A stretch of DNA of 64,000 bases from Taeniopygia guttata (taxonomy: Eukaryota; Chordata; Aves; Passeriformes; Estrildidae). This document shows, in pieces, positions 1 to 12,000 of the stretch. The notes under the pieces are model-generated. The model made no database searches and had not been told where the DNA came from. It was given only the letters and a program-made list of their open reading frames with translations. Numbering within the stretch: position 1 is the stretch's first letter; each line of letters opens with the position of its first letter. The position numbers and the translations under genes were made by a program. The stretch lies in contig NC_133063.1 in assembly GCF_048771995.1 (NCBI RefSeq), positions 64,310,014-64,374,013 on the forward strand, read 5' to 3'.

Positions 1-840
1 TTTTAAACTGAGAAAATAAGGGCTAAAGTGCTCTTGTGTAGTACAGGCTTTAAAACCACACTTTCTGTATTTTCTTGGAATTATTTAGAAACATTGTGCT
101 TTTATTATTTTTTAGCAGTTATTTCTTACTGTGTGTAAGCCAGATACCTGAGGCTGCTGGAATTGATGTTCTCTCATTGTATCCTCCCGTGCTCTGTCTG
201 AGCTCTTTCCTGTCTGTCGCTGCACTGACCAGCCAGCACATAGCCACATTCCTTGTCACACCTGCCTCTGCAATGACCAAAAGCTTACTTGGATTACACT
301 CTGGGTTCAGCCTTCAGAGTTTTGAAAGTACTGGAAACCTGGGCATTAAATAGCTCCAATCCTAAAGTGCTGAAAGGGAATTGTCTTGGTTCTGTAGCTT
401 AGCATGCTGAAAGCAAACCCCATCAGATCATGACCATAGCTTAAAAATCAGGTATTCTTTGAAATGTGTGACATGAATTGGAACCTCTACGAATCAAATT
501 TTAACCTACAGAATAAAGATCAAAATGAGTTTATTCATTTTCCCCGTTCTTATGTCAACTTGTTTGTACAAAGTATGTTATTACTTTGAACAGTGTTTAA
601 AGAGTGTTTTGAGTACACCTTACCTTGCCTGTGCCAAAAATTGCTTTAGACAAAATATACAAGTTTTCATCTGAAAAAGTATTTATGTGAGAGACTAAAA
701 GGAGACATTGTAATGAGAGTTGGAAATTGTACTAGCAATAGCAAATGCAGTAATTTCATTGTAAAATCATATGAAAAATAGCAGTGAGCCAGGCTTATCT
801 AGCATGTAGAAATTATGAGACTAGTAAGAGATAAAATATT

Positions 841-940
841 AGAAAATGTTAAATTTTTATTAAAATTTGAAAATGGTAAATTTTCAAATTTTAAATTTGA
901 AAATGAAAATTTAGAAAATGGTAAATTTTTATTAAAATTT
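841..940. repeat. AT-rich direct repeat with internal hairpin
   Basis: A 28-nt unit at 841-868 recurs at 913-940 with one difference (agaaaatgtt versus agaaaatggt, then the same taaatttttattaaaattt-type run). Between them 862-874 (AAAATTTGAAAAT) is the exact reverse complement of 880-892, separated by five bases, giving a 13-bp hairpin. The low-complexity AT composition makes both features possible by slippage. No gene function is implied. Confidence 0.7.
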
Positions 941-1011
941 TACCTTATAAAGTCAGTAGTTCCATTTTGCTATATTTATGTATAAGTGATTGATGAATCA
1001 CAATCAATAAG

Positions 1012-1720
1012 TGATTGATCTTCTCCCTGCAGAGAAGGACTTGGGGGTGATGGTAAATGAAAAATTCAACACTAACCAGCAGTGTGTGCTCCCAGCCCAG
1101 AGAGCCACACGTGTCCTGGGCTGCATCCAGAGCAGGGTGGGCAGCAGGGCCAGGGAGGGGATTCTGCCCCTCTGCTCTGCTCTGCTGAGAGCCCACTGCA
1201 GTGCTGCATCAGCTCTGGGGTCCCAGCACAGGAAGGACATGGAACTGCTGGAGGGATTTCAGAGGAGGCCACAAAGATGATCAGAGGGCTGGAGTACCTT
1301 TCCTATGAAGAGAGGCTGAGAAAATTTTGGCTGTTCAGCCTGGAGAAGAGAAGGTAGTATGGAAATCTCATAGCAACCATCCAGTATCAGAAAGTGGCCT
1401 ACAGGGGAGTCAGGGAGGCACTCTTCATCAGGAACTGCAGTGATAGGACAAGGAGTCTTGTCTTCAAACTGAAAGAGTGTAGGTTCAAATTAGATACTAG
1501 GATGAAATTCTACGTGGTGATGATGGTGAGGCACTGCTTCATGTTACCCAAAAAAGTTATGGATGCCCCATCCTTGGAAATGTCCAAGGCTAGGTTGGAT
1601 GGTGCTTTGAGCAACCTTATCTAGAGGAGAGGGTTCCTGCCCATAACAAAGGGTTGAAACCCTTTGTTGAGTTGTTTTAAGGTCCCTTCTACCCTAATCC
1701 ATTTTATGATTCTCTGATTG
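1012..1720 (+). mobile_element. CR1 LINE, 5'-truncated, 3' end present
   Basis: Degenerate CR1 retrotransposon. Translation at 1035-1280 (frame of the KDLGVMV segment) and, after a frameshift near 1272, at about 1270-1354 (ATKMIRGLEYLSYEERLR) matches the reverse-transcriptase tail of CR1 ORF2. The last part, about 1420-1624, ends in the hallmark CR1 tail SLEMSKARLDGALSNLI. The element finishes in the CR1 3' signature tttatgattctctgattg at about 1700-1719, without a poly(A) tail. Frame breaks and stops show it is dead. Left-end truncation is typical of CR1 insertions. Confidence 0.92.
1645..1668. repeat. 11-bp inverted repeat inside CR1 3' end
   Basis: AACAAAGGGTT at 1645-1655 is followed by GA and then its exact reverse complement AACCCTTTGTT at 1658-1668. 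It sits in the CR1 3' UTR region, just before the terminal signature. It is probably a local mutation or duplication in this copy rather than a family feature. Confidence 0.6.
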
Positions 1721-4402
1721 TTTAATCACCAAATGGATATATTTTTTATATAAGTCCATGTGTCACATTGTAAGTGATCTGTTTCTGGAAATGGCTTTAT
1801 GTTTTATTCAAGTACATTTAAAGGATCACTTAGGAGCTGAGTTGAAAGGTGCCTTTATTAAGCTTAAACTTAATTACTGCCCTGATCCTGCCCAGGAAAA
1901 AGATCATGAGTCTGTGCTTTGCTGTAATGTCCTGCTTTGATGATACTGGTGTTCTCTGAGCCACTAACCCTCTATCTGGCACATTGTCTGCTATAGCTTC
2001 ACACTGTCTCATATATGTTCACTTACCTGACTCATAATTTATTTTCAGAGTGTTTCTCTCCGGAGTTTGTATCTGTTTCTCTCACTCTTTGTTCTTGTGC
2101 TTTATTTTTCCCTCTTGTGCTTTGCAAGTGGATTATGTAACTTTAAAATATTTTGGTAAAAATCCTCTATGAAAAATGCTATAAAAAGAAAATAGTATTT
2201 CAAGGTATATTGCATTTCTGACACACACATCTCAGGAATTGATTAGATATCAATCACTGGAAAACTCTAGTGAAGAACAATACGTTATCAGGAAGGTTAA
2301 GTACCAGGGTCCTAATTCCATAAGCAATGTAAGGAGTCATATCACTGAGTCATGATCAGTGTGACTCTCACAGGTCAGAATATCTTTATTAATATGGGTG
2401 ACTCCTAAATATAGCTGTTGTGTATGGTTTGACTATTTTATTCCAATTCTTGCACTGAATTCTGTAAAAGATTTTTACAGTGTGAACCACAAAAAATTCT
2501 CTTACATTTATTTTGTAAGAGAAAACAATATGAGAAATGATTACATCTGATGAAAGAAGAGCTTGAAAAACCAATGGTAAAAATGGTAAAAAAAACTAAG
2601 TGCAAAATACATTCTGTAAAAGACCTGAATGTATCAAAGAGTCAATTTATTGTTGGATGAGATCAGCTGCCTGTAAAGGGAAATGCCACAGCTAGGGGAA
2701 TAGATTACATTGCATGTAATCTGCCTCTTCCAATCAAGAAGCAAGTTTTGAAGTTGACTGATTTGAAACAGGAAACTGCACATGAGCTAGATATGAACTT
2801 ACAATGCAATAACATTGCAGAAAGCATTAATACTAATTCAGGGTAAATATGCATAAGGGTCAAATGCAAATTTAAGAAGTAGCATTTTCCAGAAATTAAA
2901 AGCAACATCTTGTGGCATATTTCATTAAAAATAAGTGAGAAGGGCCTGAAAGGTGTTCTTCAGTGCTAGATAAAGGCCAACAGAATGCTCTAGTCAAGCC
3001 CAGATATCACAGTGTAAAGCCATATAAGTATCTATAGATTTGTCCCAAAGTGGTCTATTTCATCACTGGCTTGCCTGGTTACAGGAATTAATTATCTCTG
3101 AGGTAAGATCAGTGTCAAGAAGACTTCCTAGAGCACACAGATTTGGTGACTAGGAGAGAAGTAATAACAGGATGGGCAAATACTGAAAAACAGCTGTCAG
3201 TTTTCTGTGAGCTAAAGAAAGGTCTGTGTCACTCTGGCAAAGATGAGAGGACCTTGGATTTTGCTTTTATGTCCTATACTGTAATCACTTGGCCCTCAGA
3301 GGGTCTTGGACCTGTGCAATCACGACACAAGGTAGTACTTGTTAGTGTTTGGCTGGGAAGACAGGAGTAGGCTCAATGAAGCAGAGCCTTTACATCGTGT
3401 GACTGACTGGGTTGTAACCAGTTGTCTTCATTTGTAGCAGCAGTGGGGTAGGTATTCACTTATATAAGCACGTGTGCATTATATAATTTCTTTTAGCGCT
3501 TTGGCAACTAAATTATTCAGTGATAAACAAATTAATTATTCTCTTCAACCTGACAATAAGGGGAAATTCCTGCTTTCAGGTGTGCTGGCTGTTCAAGACT
3601 GGTGCCCAGAACTCCATAGATTTTTTACTTGCTCATTTGCAAACAAGAAGTAAGGGAGGCCTTCGGTTTGGCTGGGAGGTAACCACAGCAGCCACAGCTA
3701 TGAGGCCCTGAATGTCCTGCAGCACTGCTGGGGGCCCAGAACTCTCTGCTGCTGCAGAGGCTGGGAGCTGAAACTGAGCACTGGCCATCCCATCCCTCCT
3801 CTGGCCAGGGATGCAGCACTCAATTGATGCTGCTGTGAGACCCCTCACAAGTCGATACCTTTCTCAGGCTTTGACACAGGGCTGCCACTACATACCTGTT
3901 ATTTTTGAATGACCCAATATATTTTTTGTGTAGGTCATGTTGTTTACTATGGTTAGCTGAGGTCTCTCCAATGTAAACATTAATATATTTCTTAGCCTTG
4001 AGGGAGATAGAAGAATCACACCAGTGAGAGAGTTGGAGGGCTGAAAGAGGAGTTGCTCATGCTGCAATCATTGACTGTTGCTAGATCTCCCTTCCTATTT
4101 GTAAAACTAGCTGTAGTAAAATCTCAGAGCAAGCCAATTAAAGCTTTGTGACACAAAACCACAGTAAAGGGAGGAGCTATTGAAAAACCTGTTACCATAC
4201 ATAAATATGAATTCACTATGCACTTTTCCAGAGATGGCTGTACAGAGTGTATGGTGTATTAAACACTCTGTCTCTGTGCTGCCTTTGAAAGTGATTTTTT
4301 TAACTGAAATTACAAAACTTAGCATGAATTTATGAGGTGTGCAATGAATGGAACAAAGGAAAATATGCTATTCCAGACACAGGTGGCTGATTCATTTGTC
4401 AT

Positions 4403-4873
4403 TTGATTGAAGAGAGGGCGTCTGTCTTGTACAGGGCAGAGCAGTTGGCACCATCACCCATCAGGTGCAAGCTGGAGCTGCGAGGAGTCCCAGGGGTGGA
4501 TGCCAAGTTCTCCTTGTTAGTGAGAACTGAGCTTGCTCAGGATCAGACCCCTGGGCTGTGTCCGACACGCTGCTGCTTCATCTTTCCCCCGCTGCACGGG
4601 AATGTCACGTCCATGCAGCAGTGGTGGCTCTCCCAGTGTCCTGCTCCACAATGGGTGCTGTGCAGTGAGGCACGGTGTGCAACTTGCACCTCCTGGTTTG
4701 CATTTGTTACAGTCACCCTGACATCCACTTGGGCTTGGTTATGTTCCTGTCTTAATTCTCAGAGTGCAAAGCCTGTATATGGGATGGGAATCAGGTGGTG
4801 CTCCTCTGTCTCTAAAGCAGTGTTCTGGATGGGTGTTTGCATGAGAATTTTTGATGGAGAACTATGTCCTTGA
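4403..4873 (+). other. GC-rich open stretch in intron, coding status doubtful
   Basis: An uninterrupted 156-codon frame in a locally GC-rich part of the HOMER1 last intron, about 0.4 kb upstream of the last exon. The translation is rich in Cys and Trp (for example TRCCFIFPP, WWLSQCPAPQW, ARCATCTSWF) and shows no domain, signal peptide or repeat that I recognise. No neighbouring splice sites clearly join it to HOMER1. The GC enrichment, which removes stop codons, is enough to explain the open frame. I list it because it is one of the longest open frames outside JMY, not because I think it is a gene. Confidence 0.2.
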
Positions 4874-5253
4874 GCAAGTCACATAGTCTAAATCAGGGCA
4901 TACTTGAACATAAGTAAACTCTGAGATATTTTCTTTAGGCAGTACACTTCTGAATGATAGAAGTGATAACATACCTGAATAAGTGTATCATTTGTTCACT
5001 GACTAAAGTTTCTCTAAAATTCCTCTCCAAAAGTTTCAGTCCTTCAGATAATTATGGAAAAATGGAGGAAGTGGCAGTACATATGCAAACGTAGTAACAG
5101 TTCAGATTCTGGTTTCGACTTAGTGAAAACTGTAAAGGGTTACAAATTATTTTAAAAAGCAGTTGACAAAAACAGCACATGAGTACCAAGAGGACGTTAG
5201 ACTGCTTTCTGTTTGCAGACAACACATTAACATGTTGTGTATTTTCTCTGAAG

Positions 5254-5442
5254 GAAGTAGAAATTCGAAACAAAGACCTGGAAGGACAGCTGTCTGATCT
5301 AGAGCAACGTCTGGAGAAAAGTCAGAATGAGCAAGAAGCTTTTCGCAATAACTTGAAGACACTTTTAGAAATTCTTGATGGAAAAATATTTGAGCTAACA
5401 GAATTACGAGATAACTTGGCCAAGCTAATAGAGTGCAGTTGA
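5254..5442 (+). CDS. HOMER1: HOMER1 last coding exon (C-terminal coiled coil)
   Basis: The final 62 codons and TGA stop (5440-5442) of Homer1, the postsynaptic scaffold protein that links group I metabotropic glutamate receptors, IP3 receptors and Shank. The exon begins after the acceptor ctctgaag with GAAGTAGAAATT in frame. It encodes a heptad-rich segment (KDLEGQLSDLEQRLEKSQ, then LKTLLEILDGKIFELTELRD) and ends AKLIECS. This is the leucine-zipper end of the coiled coil that tetramerises the long isoforms (Homer1b/c type). Short Homer1a lacks this region. The N-terminal EVH1 domain and earlier exons lie outside the window. From memory, mammalian Homer1 ends KLLECS, so the Ile is a conservative change. 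Homer2 or Homer3 is unlikely given the near identity to the Homer1 tail and the JMY neighbour. Confidence 0.95.
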   Translation, partial: EVEIRNKDLEGQLSDLEQRLEKSQNEQEAFRNNLKTLLEILDGKIFELTELRDNLAKLIECS

Positions 5443-8431
5443 AGAAAATGGGATTTCAGTGCCAATCAGCTTAAAGATGCACTGTCTCTCTTCATAGGAC
5501 TGTGTTGGGCTCTGCATCAAAGTTGCACAAAATTAGAAAATGCTCCTCTGAGAGGGATTGTTTTAAATTTGATTTGTAATTCAATGTAAAATTTAGAACT
5601 TAGCTTGTAGCCAGTTTAAGAAAAAAAAAAACTAACAAAAAACTTGAATTACAAATTACCTCCTTTTACATTATTGGCCACAGATAACTTGAAAGATATT
5701 AACAATAATTGAATGCAATCCTTTTCTAAGTATCAGTGATGGAAGAATTAGCAGTGTCCCAGGACACACCCCGTTTTGTGACAGATACAATATAGGTTAT
5801 TGGCTGTTTTATTTAAGATATTTAAATGCTGTGTTTTGTGCAAGAACTTAGTGATGACAGCCCTGTATTTTGTTCTTAATAATTTCTCAGGATATGTTGC
5901 ACTGTGGAGAAGCAGTGCCGGAACAAATTTATTCTTGCCAGGAATGAGAGAGAGTTGCATCTTTAATTGAAACAAATTTACTATAATTGCTTGTATAAAC
6001 TTCTTCCTTTTTGGTTTTTTTTTGAGGTTGGTTGGCTGGTTGGTTTTTTGGTTTTTTTTATAGCTATACATATATACTGGAAGATACCGTATTTCTTTAT
6101 GGAGCTTACTTTGGTGTTCTACAATATTGTCCAATGTAAGGTTTAGTTTTTCATATGAATTTCATGTACTTACAGTGAGATAGTATCTTCCACTTAACTA
6201 AATTTTGAAGCCAACCAGTGATAGAAGGTGAGTCCCACAGGAAAAACAAAAAGCTCAAACCCCCCAGAGATTTTTAAATGTAAACTTAAAATTTTAAATT
6301 TAACCTGCATACCTTACAAGGAATGGCCAGCTTTTTGTTTCCTGGCCTTGATACATATATTGAATGTTCAATTTGCTGTTAATCTGTTCTACAAGAGACT
6401 TTTCAGAATGTGACATGAAATGGAGGTTCTGTGACTAATGGCTTATGGGGAGCACTGTTCTGTTACAGATTCATTAAGAGCACAGAGGTACTGCAAGGGA
6501 TTGTTCGTACACTGAACGTGTCTAGCCAAAAAGGCTACAAGTTTTTTTTTTTTAAGTTTTATTGTCATAGCAAATTGAAATGAAGACATGTTTACTCTTT
6601 TATGGGTCTTCATATCACATCTTTATCCAAACTACACCAGGCAATATTCTGAACTGTTAACTAAGTGTTTAAAAACAGGACATTGAATTGAATTATCCTC
6701 AGTGAGCAGGTTTTAAAGTTGTTTTGATGTAATTTTAACAGACTTTTGGCAAACACATATTTCTTTATATAATAGATTTATTTAAAAAAAACCAACTCTT
6801 TGAAAGGTAAGCCAATTGTCATGTGTCTTGCATCACAGTGCATTCTTGTCATAAATTGCTTGTAATGCTGAAGAGGGCTTTTTTAAAATGTGTGAATGAA
6901 TGTCAGACCTCAGAGTTGAAAGATGCACGAACCTTTGTTTGCTCCCCAAATTAATTTGAATGTTAAACATGAAATCTAGCTGCTTATTCAATTTGTAGAA
7001 CACAGTTTAATTCACTTAGAGACTGATATTTAAAGCTAGGAAAGATAAGTTTGTTTTAATGTATGTACTGTGTGTATGTACCATATAATACACACAGGTT
7101 GTCATTTATATTGGAAAGACAGGCTTTATTTCTAAAATATCTTTTTCTTTTTCCTTAACTGGTGATTTATCAGGTCTCCCCTGACTAGTCAGGGAAGTGG
7201 CTTAGGTTAAATGCTAAAACTGTCATGTATTATATGGTATGTAATATACACAATGTTTACGCTTTCTCCATATTTTTTAGGGTATTTTCTCACATTTATT
7301 AAAGGGGTGGGGGGAGCTTGTTTCATTGTGCTATGGTTGAAAACTTTGTGGTGAGCTACATGTTAATCATTCAGGGGATTTTAGACAGTAGTGTGTATAT
7401 CTTCATCAGGTCCATATGAGCAGATACAGCCAGTTTTTAATTTTCCTGGGGATATTTGGGCCTGATTCTCCTCTCCTGTCACTTGTGCTGCTGTAAACCA
7501 GATGTGTCCTTGATGTGATGTCAGCAACATTCCGTTGACATAACATCCGTGGAAGTGCAAGGAGAATTTGGCCTGTTAATGCTCAGTGGACATAATAAGG
7601 ATGAAGAAATTATAAAAAAACATAATGATGGAATAAATGTAATATTATTTTTAATGATATTATTATTGACATTTTTAAAGATACGATGTCATATGTGTGG
7701 GGAAAATAGTGGACAGAAATATTTCCACTTAAATTTTGTGAATATGTGTGGTACATGAGCATTTCTATGTATAAGTACACACACATATGTATATACAGAA
7801 CATGGAAAAATTTAGATGTGCACATTTTTAATATTTTCCTATTGAAATTAAATTTAAAATTGGAAATTGATATTTGAGAATTTCTTTTTCTCATAGAATA
7901 GATAAGCTTCATTTCTTTTTTTTTTTAATAATACAATTATTGAGGGCTGCACCTTTGAATTCCCAAATAGTTGCCAAACATAAATATGGGATGAGGTGGA
8001 TATACGTGCACATATAAATAAAATCCTATGTCTAAGACTATTTTTAATGCTTATGTACAGTAGGCAAGTGTTTAGAAATTGTGATCTAAAGTTCATACTT
8101 AGGTGGCTATACCTACTGTAGCCTCTTCACTTCTGTTTTAAAGTAAAGATTTTGCCATTTGAAACATTATTGTCCCAGAGACAAGTACTGTACATTGTAT
8201 CTATCTTTAATGAAACTATGGGAATATGTATACAAGAAAATGGTGTTCAGTACTATATGGTTGGCTGGTTGGTACTATAAGTACTATAGCCTAAAAACAT
8301 GACCCTGAACTTGCACTGGAGGGGAGAGCAGTTACTTTGTGTATAAATTTACTTGGCAACTACAGTCTTGGGGAAGAAAAAAAAAAGCCAACAAAAGAAT
8401 TACCATAAGCCTCACAGAAATACAGAAATAG

Positions 8432-8514
8432 AAGAAAACAAAACAAAACAAAAAACCAAAAAAAAAAAAACAAAACAAAACAAACAATAAAAACCACAAA
8501 AAAAAAAAAAAAAC
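8432..8514. repeat. A-rich low-complexity tract
   Basis: About 80 bases made almost only of A with interspersed C (AAAAC-type units and A runs of 13-17). No adjacent retroposed gene is visible, so it is treated as simple low complexity. Confidence 0.85.
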
Positions 8515-8974
8515 GAAGGAGAGAGAAAATAAATTAACCCCACAATTTTTTATTTTGAAATACACTTGCTATTCTCTGGAGAATGTATTACTCTTTTTTT
8601 TTTTTCCTTAAATCTTTTTCAAGTATGTGCAAGTGATAGCAGCAGCTACCTTAATCTTTCAGGTGCTACTGGATTTTGCATTAGTGTGTTATGTCGTGAA
8701 ATCCTGACTTTGACATAAAAAAATTTTGTAAGTATATCCCCGTCTGGATAGCTAGTTTTTGGAGTGTATTGTTCATAATCCATATGCCTCAATGATCCAG
8801 AAATTGCATTTTTCTATGTGGACAAAGTGAAACATGTGAATTAAACTGTCCATTATAGATGAGTGGAAGTTCCTTTTCCTGGACAATATATCCAGGAAAA
8901 AGGAGAGCAAAATGAACTGATAATGCAGAAATGCCGTTATAACGTCTCTAAGAAAATACATTTTCAGGTAAAAT

Positions 8975-8995
8975 ATAAATAAATAAATAAATAAA
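8975..8995 (+). repeat. (AAAT)n microsatellite
   Basis: Five or so tandem AAAT units. Each overlap creates an AATAAA hexamer, so it could act as a clustered polyadenylation signal if it lies in transcribed HOMER1 3' UTR. Confidence 0.8.
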
Positions 8996-9000
8996 GGGCT

Positions 9001-12000
9001 AAACCAGTTGTTACACATATAAGTATCATTTAACGTTATTGGTGGCATTCCCGAGATAATTCCTTCAAAGACCTAGAGTTGACCGTAGAATTAACAATGC
9101 ATCAATTAAAGATTAATGTTTTAGGATGTATCTTTTCAGTTGTCAGTTGTGAAAGGTTTCTGATTTCTGCTCATTTTTCTACCAGTTGGGGATTAACTTC
9201 AGGTTTGCCTTCAATAAGAGGCTAAACCTCATTTCATTCTATCATATATATTCCGTACTGAAGTGGCTGCTGAACAGCACTCTGTGAACACTGTATTCAA
9301 AAGTCAAAATCAAAGCCATTTTTCAGAAATACTGCATGGAGAGATGAATGGAAAACTGTTGCAGACCTTAATTCTCTGCAGAACTGCAGATATCAGTAAA
9401 AGCACTTAACTTGGTTAGTTGCAAAAACCTTAAGGCCAAAGATAGATCTAATTAGAGATTAGATCTGGATGTCAGAAGACAATTAAAAAATACCATCAAG
9501 AAGCTCCATCCCGATGTGCGTAGTTCAGCCTCAGCAACTGAACATGCCAGTTAAGTGCACACCTATACACTGGGGTTTCTTTTTCAGAAAATGGACCTGA
9601 CTCTGCTAAGCAATGTTCAAACTGTCTTGTTTACATTTTCTTAGTAATGCTGCATTTGTGCACTACCTCTGAACAGTGCTAAGCAGAGACCACATCATGG
9701 AATAACACACATTATTTGAAATCTATGGTTTTGCTTAGCAGCCTTAGTTCCTCATTTTACTCCACTTACTTCAGACAAGATGGATGAATTTTGCCCATTT
9801 TCTTAAACATTTTGGAAAAATGAACGGAGTTTTGTGTTAGATCCCAGAGTCAGTTCAGCTCGTGTCCACTCTTCTGGCCATGCCTAGCCAGAAAGCAGGT
9901 GTGAGTCTAAATGTCACAATACCTCTAGATACTATAGACATAGAGGGGTTTTCACACCATAAGGGGTCTCATAGCTTGCCCGCCACAACCTCTCAGGGAG
10001 CTGTAGTGGCCAGTTCTGCTTCTGCACTGCTGGCAGCTCATCATAGGACCAAAGAAACACAATATACCTACTTTCCCCCTTACTGCTGGGTCTTGCATAA
10101 GCAGAGCTCAGATGCAATGATATATCTGGCAATCAAAGATACATCTAACTATCAAAGGTGTTGTAAATTCGGAGTGGGTGAGGGAAACAGATTTCAAAAA
10201 GATTGCCTTGTGTGGAACCCTTATGAAGTGTCACTGTAAAATAGGTGAGAATGATTTGCATAGGGAATGACAAACCACCTGAAAGGATCTCACTTTCTCT
10301 AGGTGCTGACACTGAGCACACCTGGCTTGCCCTGAAACTCCACTCTTGATTGCTAGAGGCTTCCAAAGGTCAGCCCTGGGGGCGTGTTTCATGAACACAG
10401 TTGAAGTCTGCAAACCCCACGTCCTTTCTGTCTTAACCTTCACAACTCTAGAGGTTCGATTACCAGTATTAGCAATTAGTGCTCCCTGTTTTCTGCTGCC
10501 ATCAGTTCCTATGATGTTTATGTCACGGAATTCTGAGCTGAGCTTGGGGTTTTTTCTTTCTTTTAACTTGGAAGTAGTTTCCAGCCTTGTTCCCTGCTTT
10601 GGGAATTCTCATCTGCTCTCATCCAAGCCTCATCTCACTGCATGGATCCAGCAGTGTGTCAGCTGCTTTTGCTTCCATTAGATTGAGAATAGCAACATAG
10701 ACGTTTTCTTGGAAGAGAACTTGCATTTCTGTGACTGTGGTAATTCTTGAAAAAGAAGGAATTTTTCCCAGTAGATCAAGAAGGAGGGCAGAACTAAGGA
10801 TCTTCACAAACAATACCATGCATCCAGGTGCTAAGGGGAGAGGAAGAGCTACACTTGACAAGGTATGTGTAAATATAATCTGTGTGTATGGATTTCCTCC
10901 TGTTGAATTAAATATGGTCATGCAGATACTTGCAGAGAGGGAACAAGGCCTTTGAAATTCTCTGAGTCTGGCTTGTATTTTGTTAAATGTTCAGTGGAAT
11001 TGTCTCTAAACAAAACAAAACAAATGTGAAGCAAAATGACCTTGCATTTGCCTGCAGGAGAAAGATCATAGCCCTTACCTATGGATGGAAATTTTAACAT
11101 GAACTCTACTTATTTCTTCACATCTGAATATATATGGTTATTTTTATCATTCCAGCAGTTTTGTTTCTCAGGAACCCGCAGCAATGAGAACCAGAAACTA
11201 TCTCTGTAAGGTACAGCTCTCTTTGACTTTCATTTAGTGAGAGGAGCCAGGGTAGAAGTATGTAGCTGAGTGCCTCAAGTAGTATTTCACGTGAGCATCC
11301 TGCATCTAGTCCCTGCTACACCCTGCCAGCTGCACTTGCTGTCTGTCCCAGAACAACCCAGGAGGGCTTGTTGTCCTTTGTTCAGAAGCTGCCACTTGAA
11401 AACTGTAGCTCTGCAATTACCAGTCTGGTGCCCTTTTGCTCCGGAGTATTTTGCACATTCAGAGTTTTGCTTGCAGAGGGAGAAAAGGGGAAATTTCATT
11501 CTGTATATCTTAAAGAAGCAGAGTACTATGTAGATTTGATATAAGCTGCTTTCCCCCACCTCTTTGAAAAGAAATTATGAAAGCTTTATGTGAGGTGGTT
11601 ATTGTTACTATTTGAACCTACCAGACAAAACTTTCATTATCCTTTATTTCTTGCATTTTTCCTTTGTTCTGTGTTCTTTTCTCTTGCATAACAGGGAACA
11701 ACCAAACATGTTTAAAGTCAGTGTAAGTCTTAAACTGCTTATGGAATGAGAAACATATTCATTGTCAAGCTCACCCAGCAGGGACATCAGTAACCCAAAA
11801 AAACCCAAACTCCAACCACACAAAAGATACTTGTGGGAATGTGGTGCTGACTGTTGTGCATTAATATCTCAGCCTCAGTAAGGAAGCATTGGGGATCTTC
11901 TAAACAAGCGTTACTGAGGTATGCTACTAAGAATGTACCTCGAATCAGAGCTGTCTAAAAGACAGCAATGCAAGTATTTTCAGAAGACATGAATTTTCAT

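Larger units (their letters stand above)
1..5253 (+). other. HOMER1: HOMER1 last intron (3' part)
   Basis: Noncoding sequence upstream of the last HOMER1 coding exon, ending in a pyrimidine-containing acceptor (ttttctctgaag) just before 5254. It holds an AT-rich repeat/hairpin block at 841-940, a CR1 fragment at about 1012-1720, and two locally GC-rich patches at about 3650-3850 and 4430-4760. The rest is AT-rich with no recognisable exon. Assigning it to the intron rests on the exon at 5254 and on the usual Homer1 gene layout. The preceding exons lie left of the window. Confidence 0.75.
5443..9000 (+). other. HOMER1: HOMER1 3' UTR (end not determined)
   Basis: AT-rich sequence directly after the HOMER1 stop, with no open coding frame of note. 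Consensus AATAAA hexamers on the + strand occur at 7632-7637, 8017-8022, 8528-8533 and within the AAAT microsatellite at about 8975-8995. Any of these, or later ones at 13792 or 14287, could define a transcript end. I cannot choose between them without RNA data, so the right boundary given here is only nominal. T-rich (about 6003-6060) and A-rich (8432-8514) tracts lie inside. Confidence 0.45.

Noticed and set aside
5748..6134. 128-codon - strand frame
   Set aside because: It lies antisense within the HOMER1 3' UTR, is Lys/Asn-rich low complexity (KKNQKTNQPTNLKKKPKRKK) and comes from a T-rich tract.
9862..10239. 125-codon open frame as a gene
   Set aside because: No domain, no splice support, and composition like the surrounding noncoding DNA.
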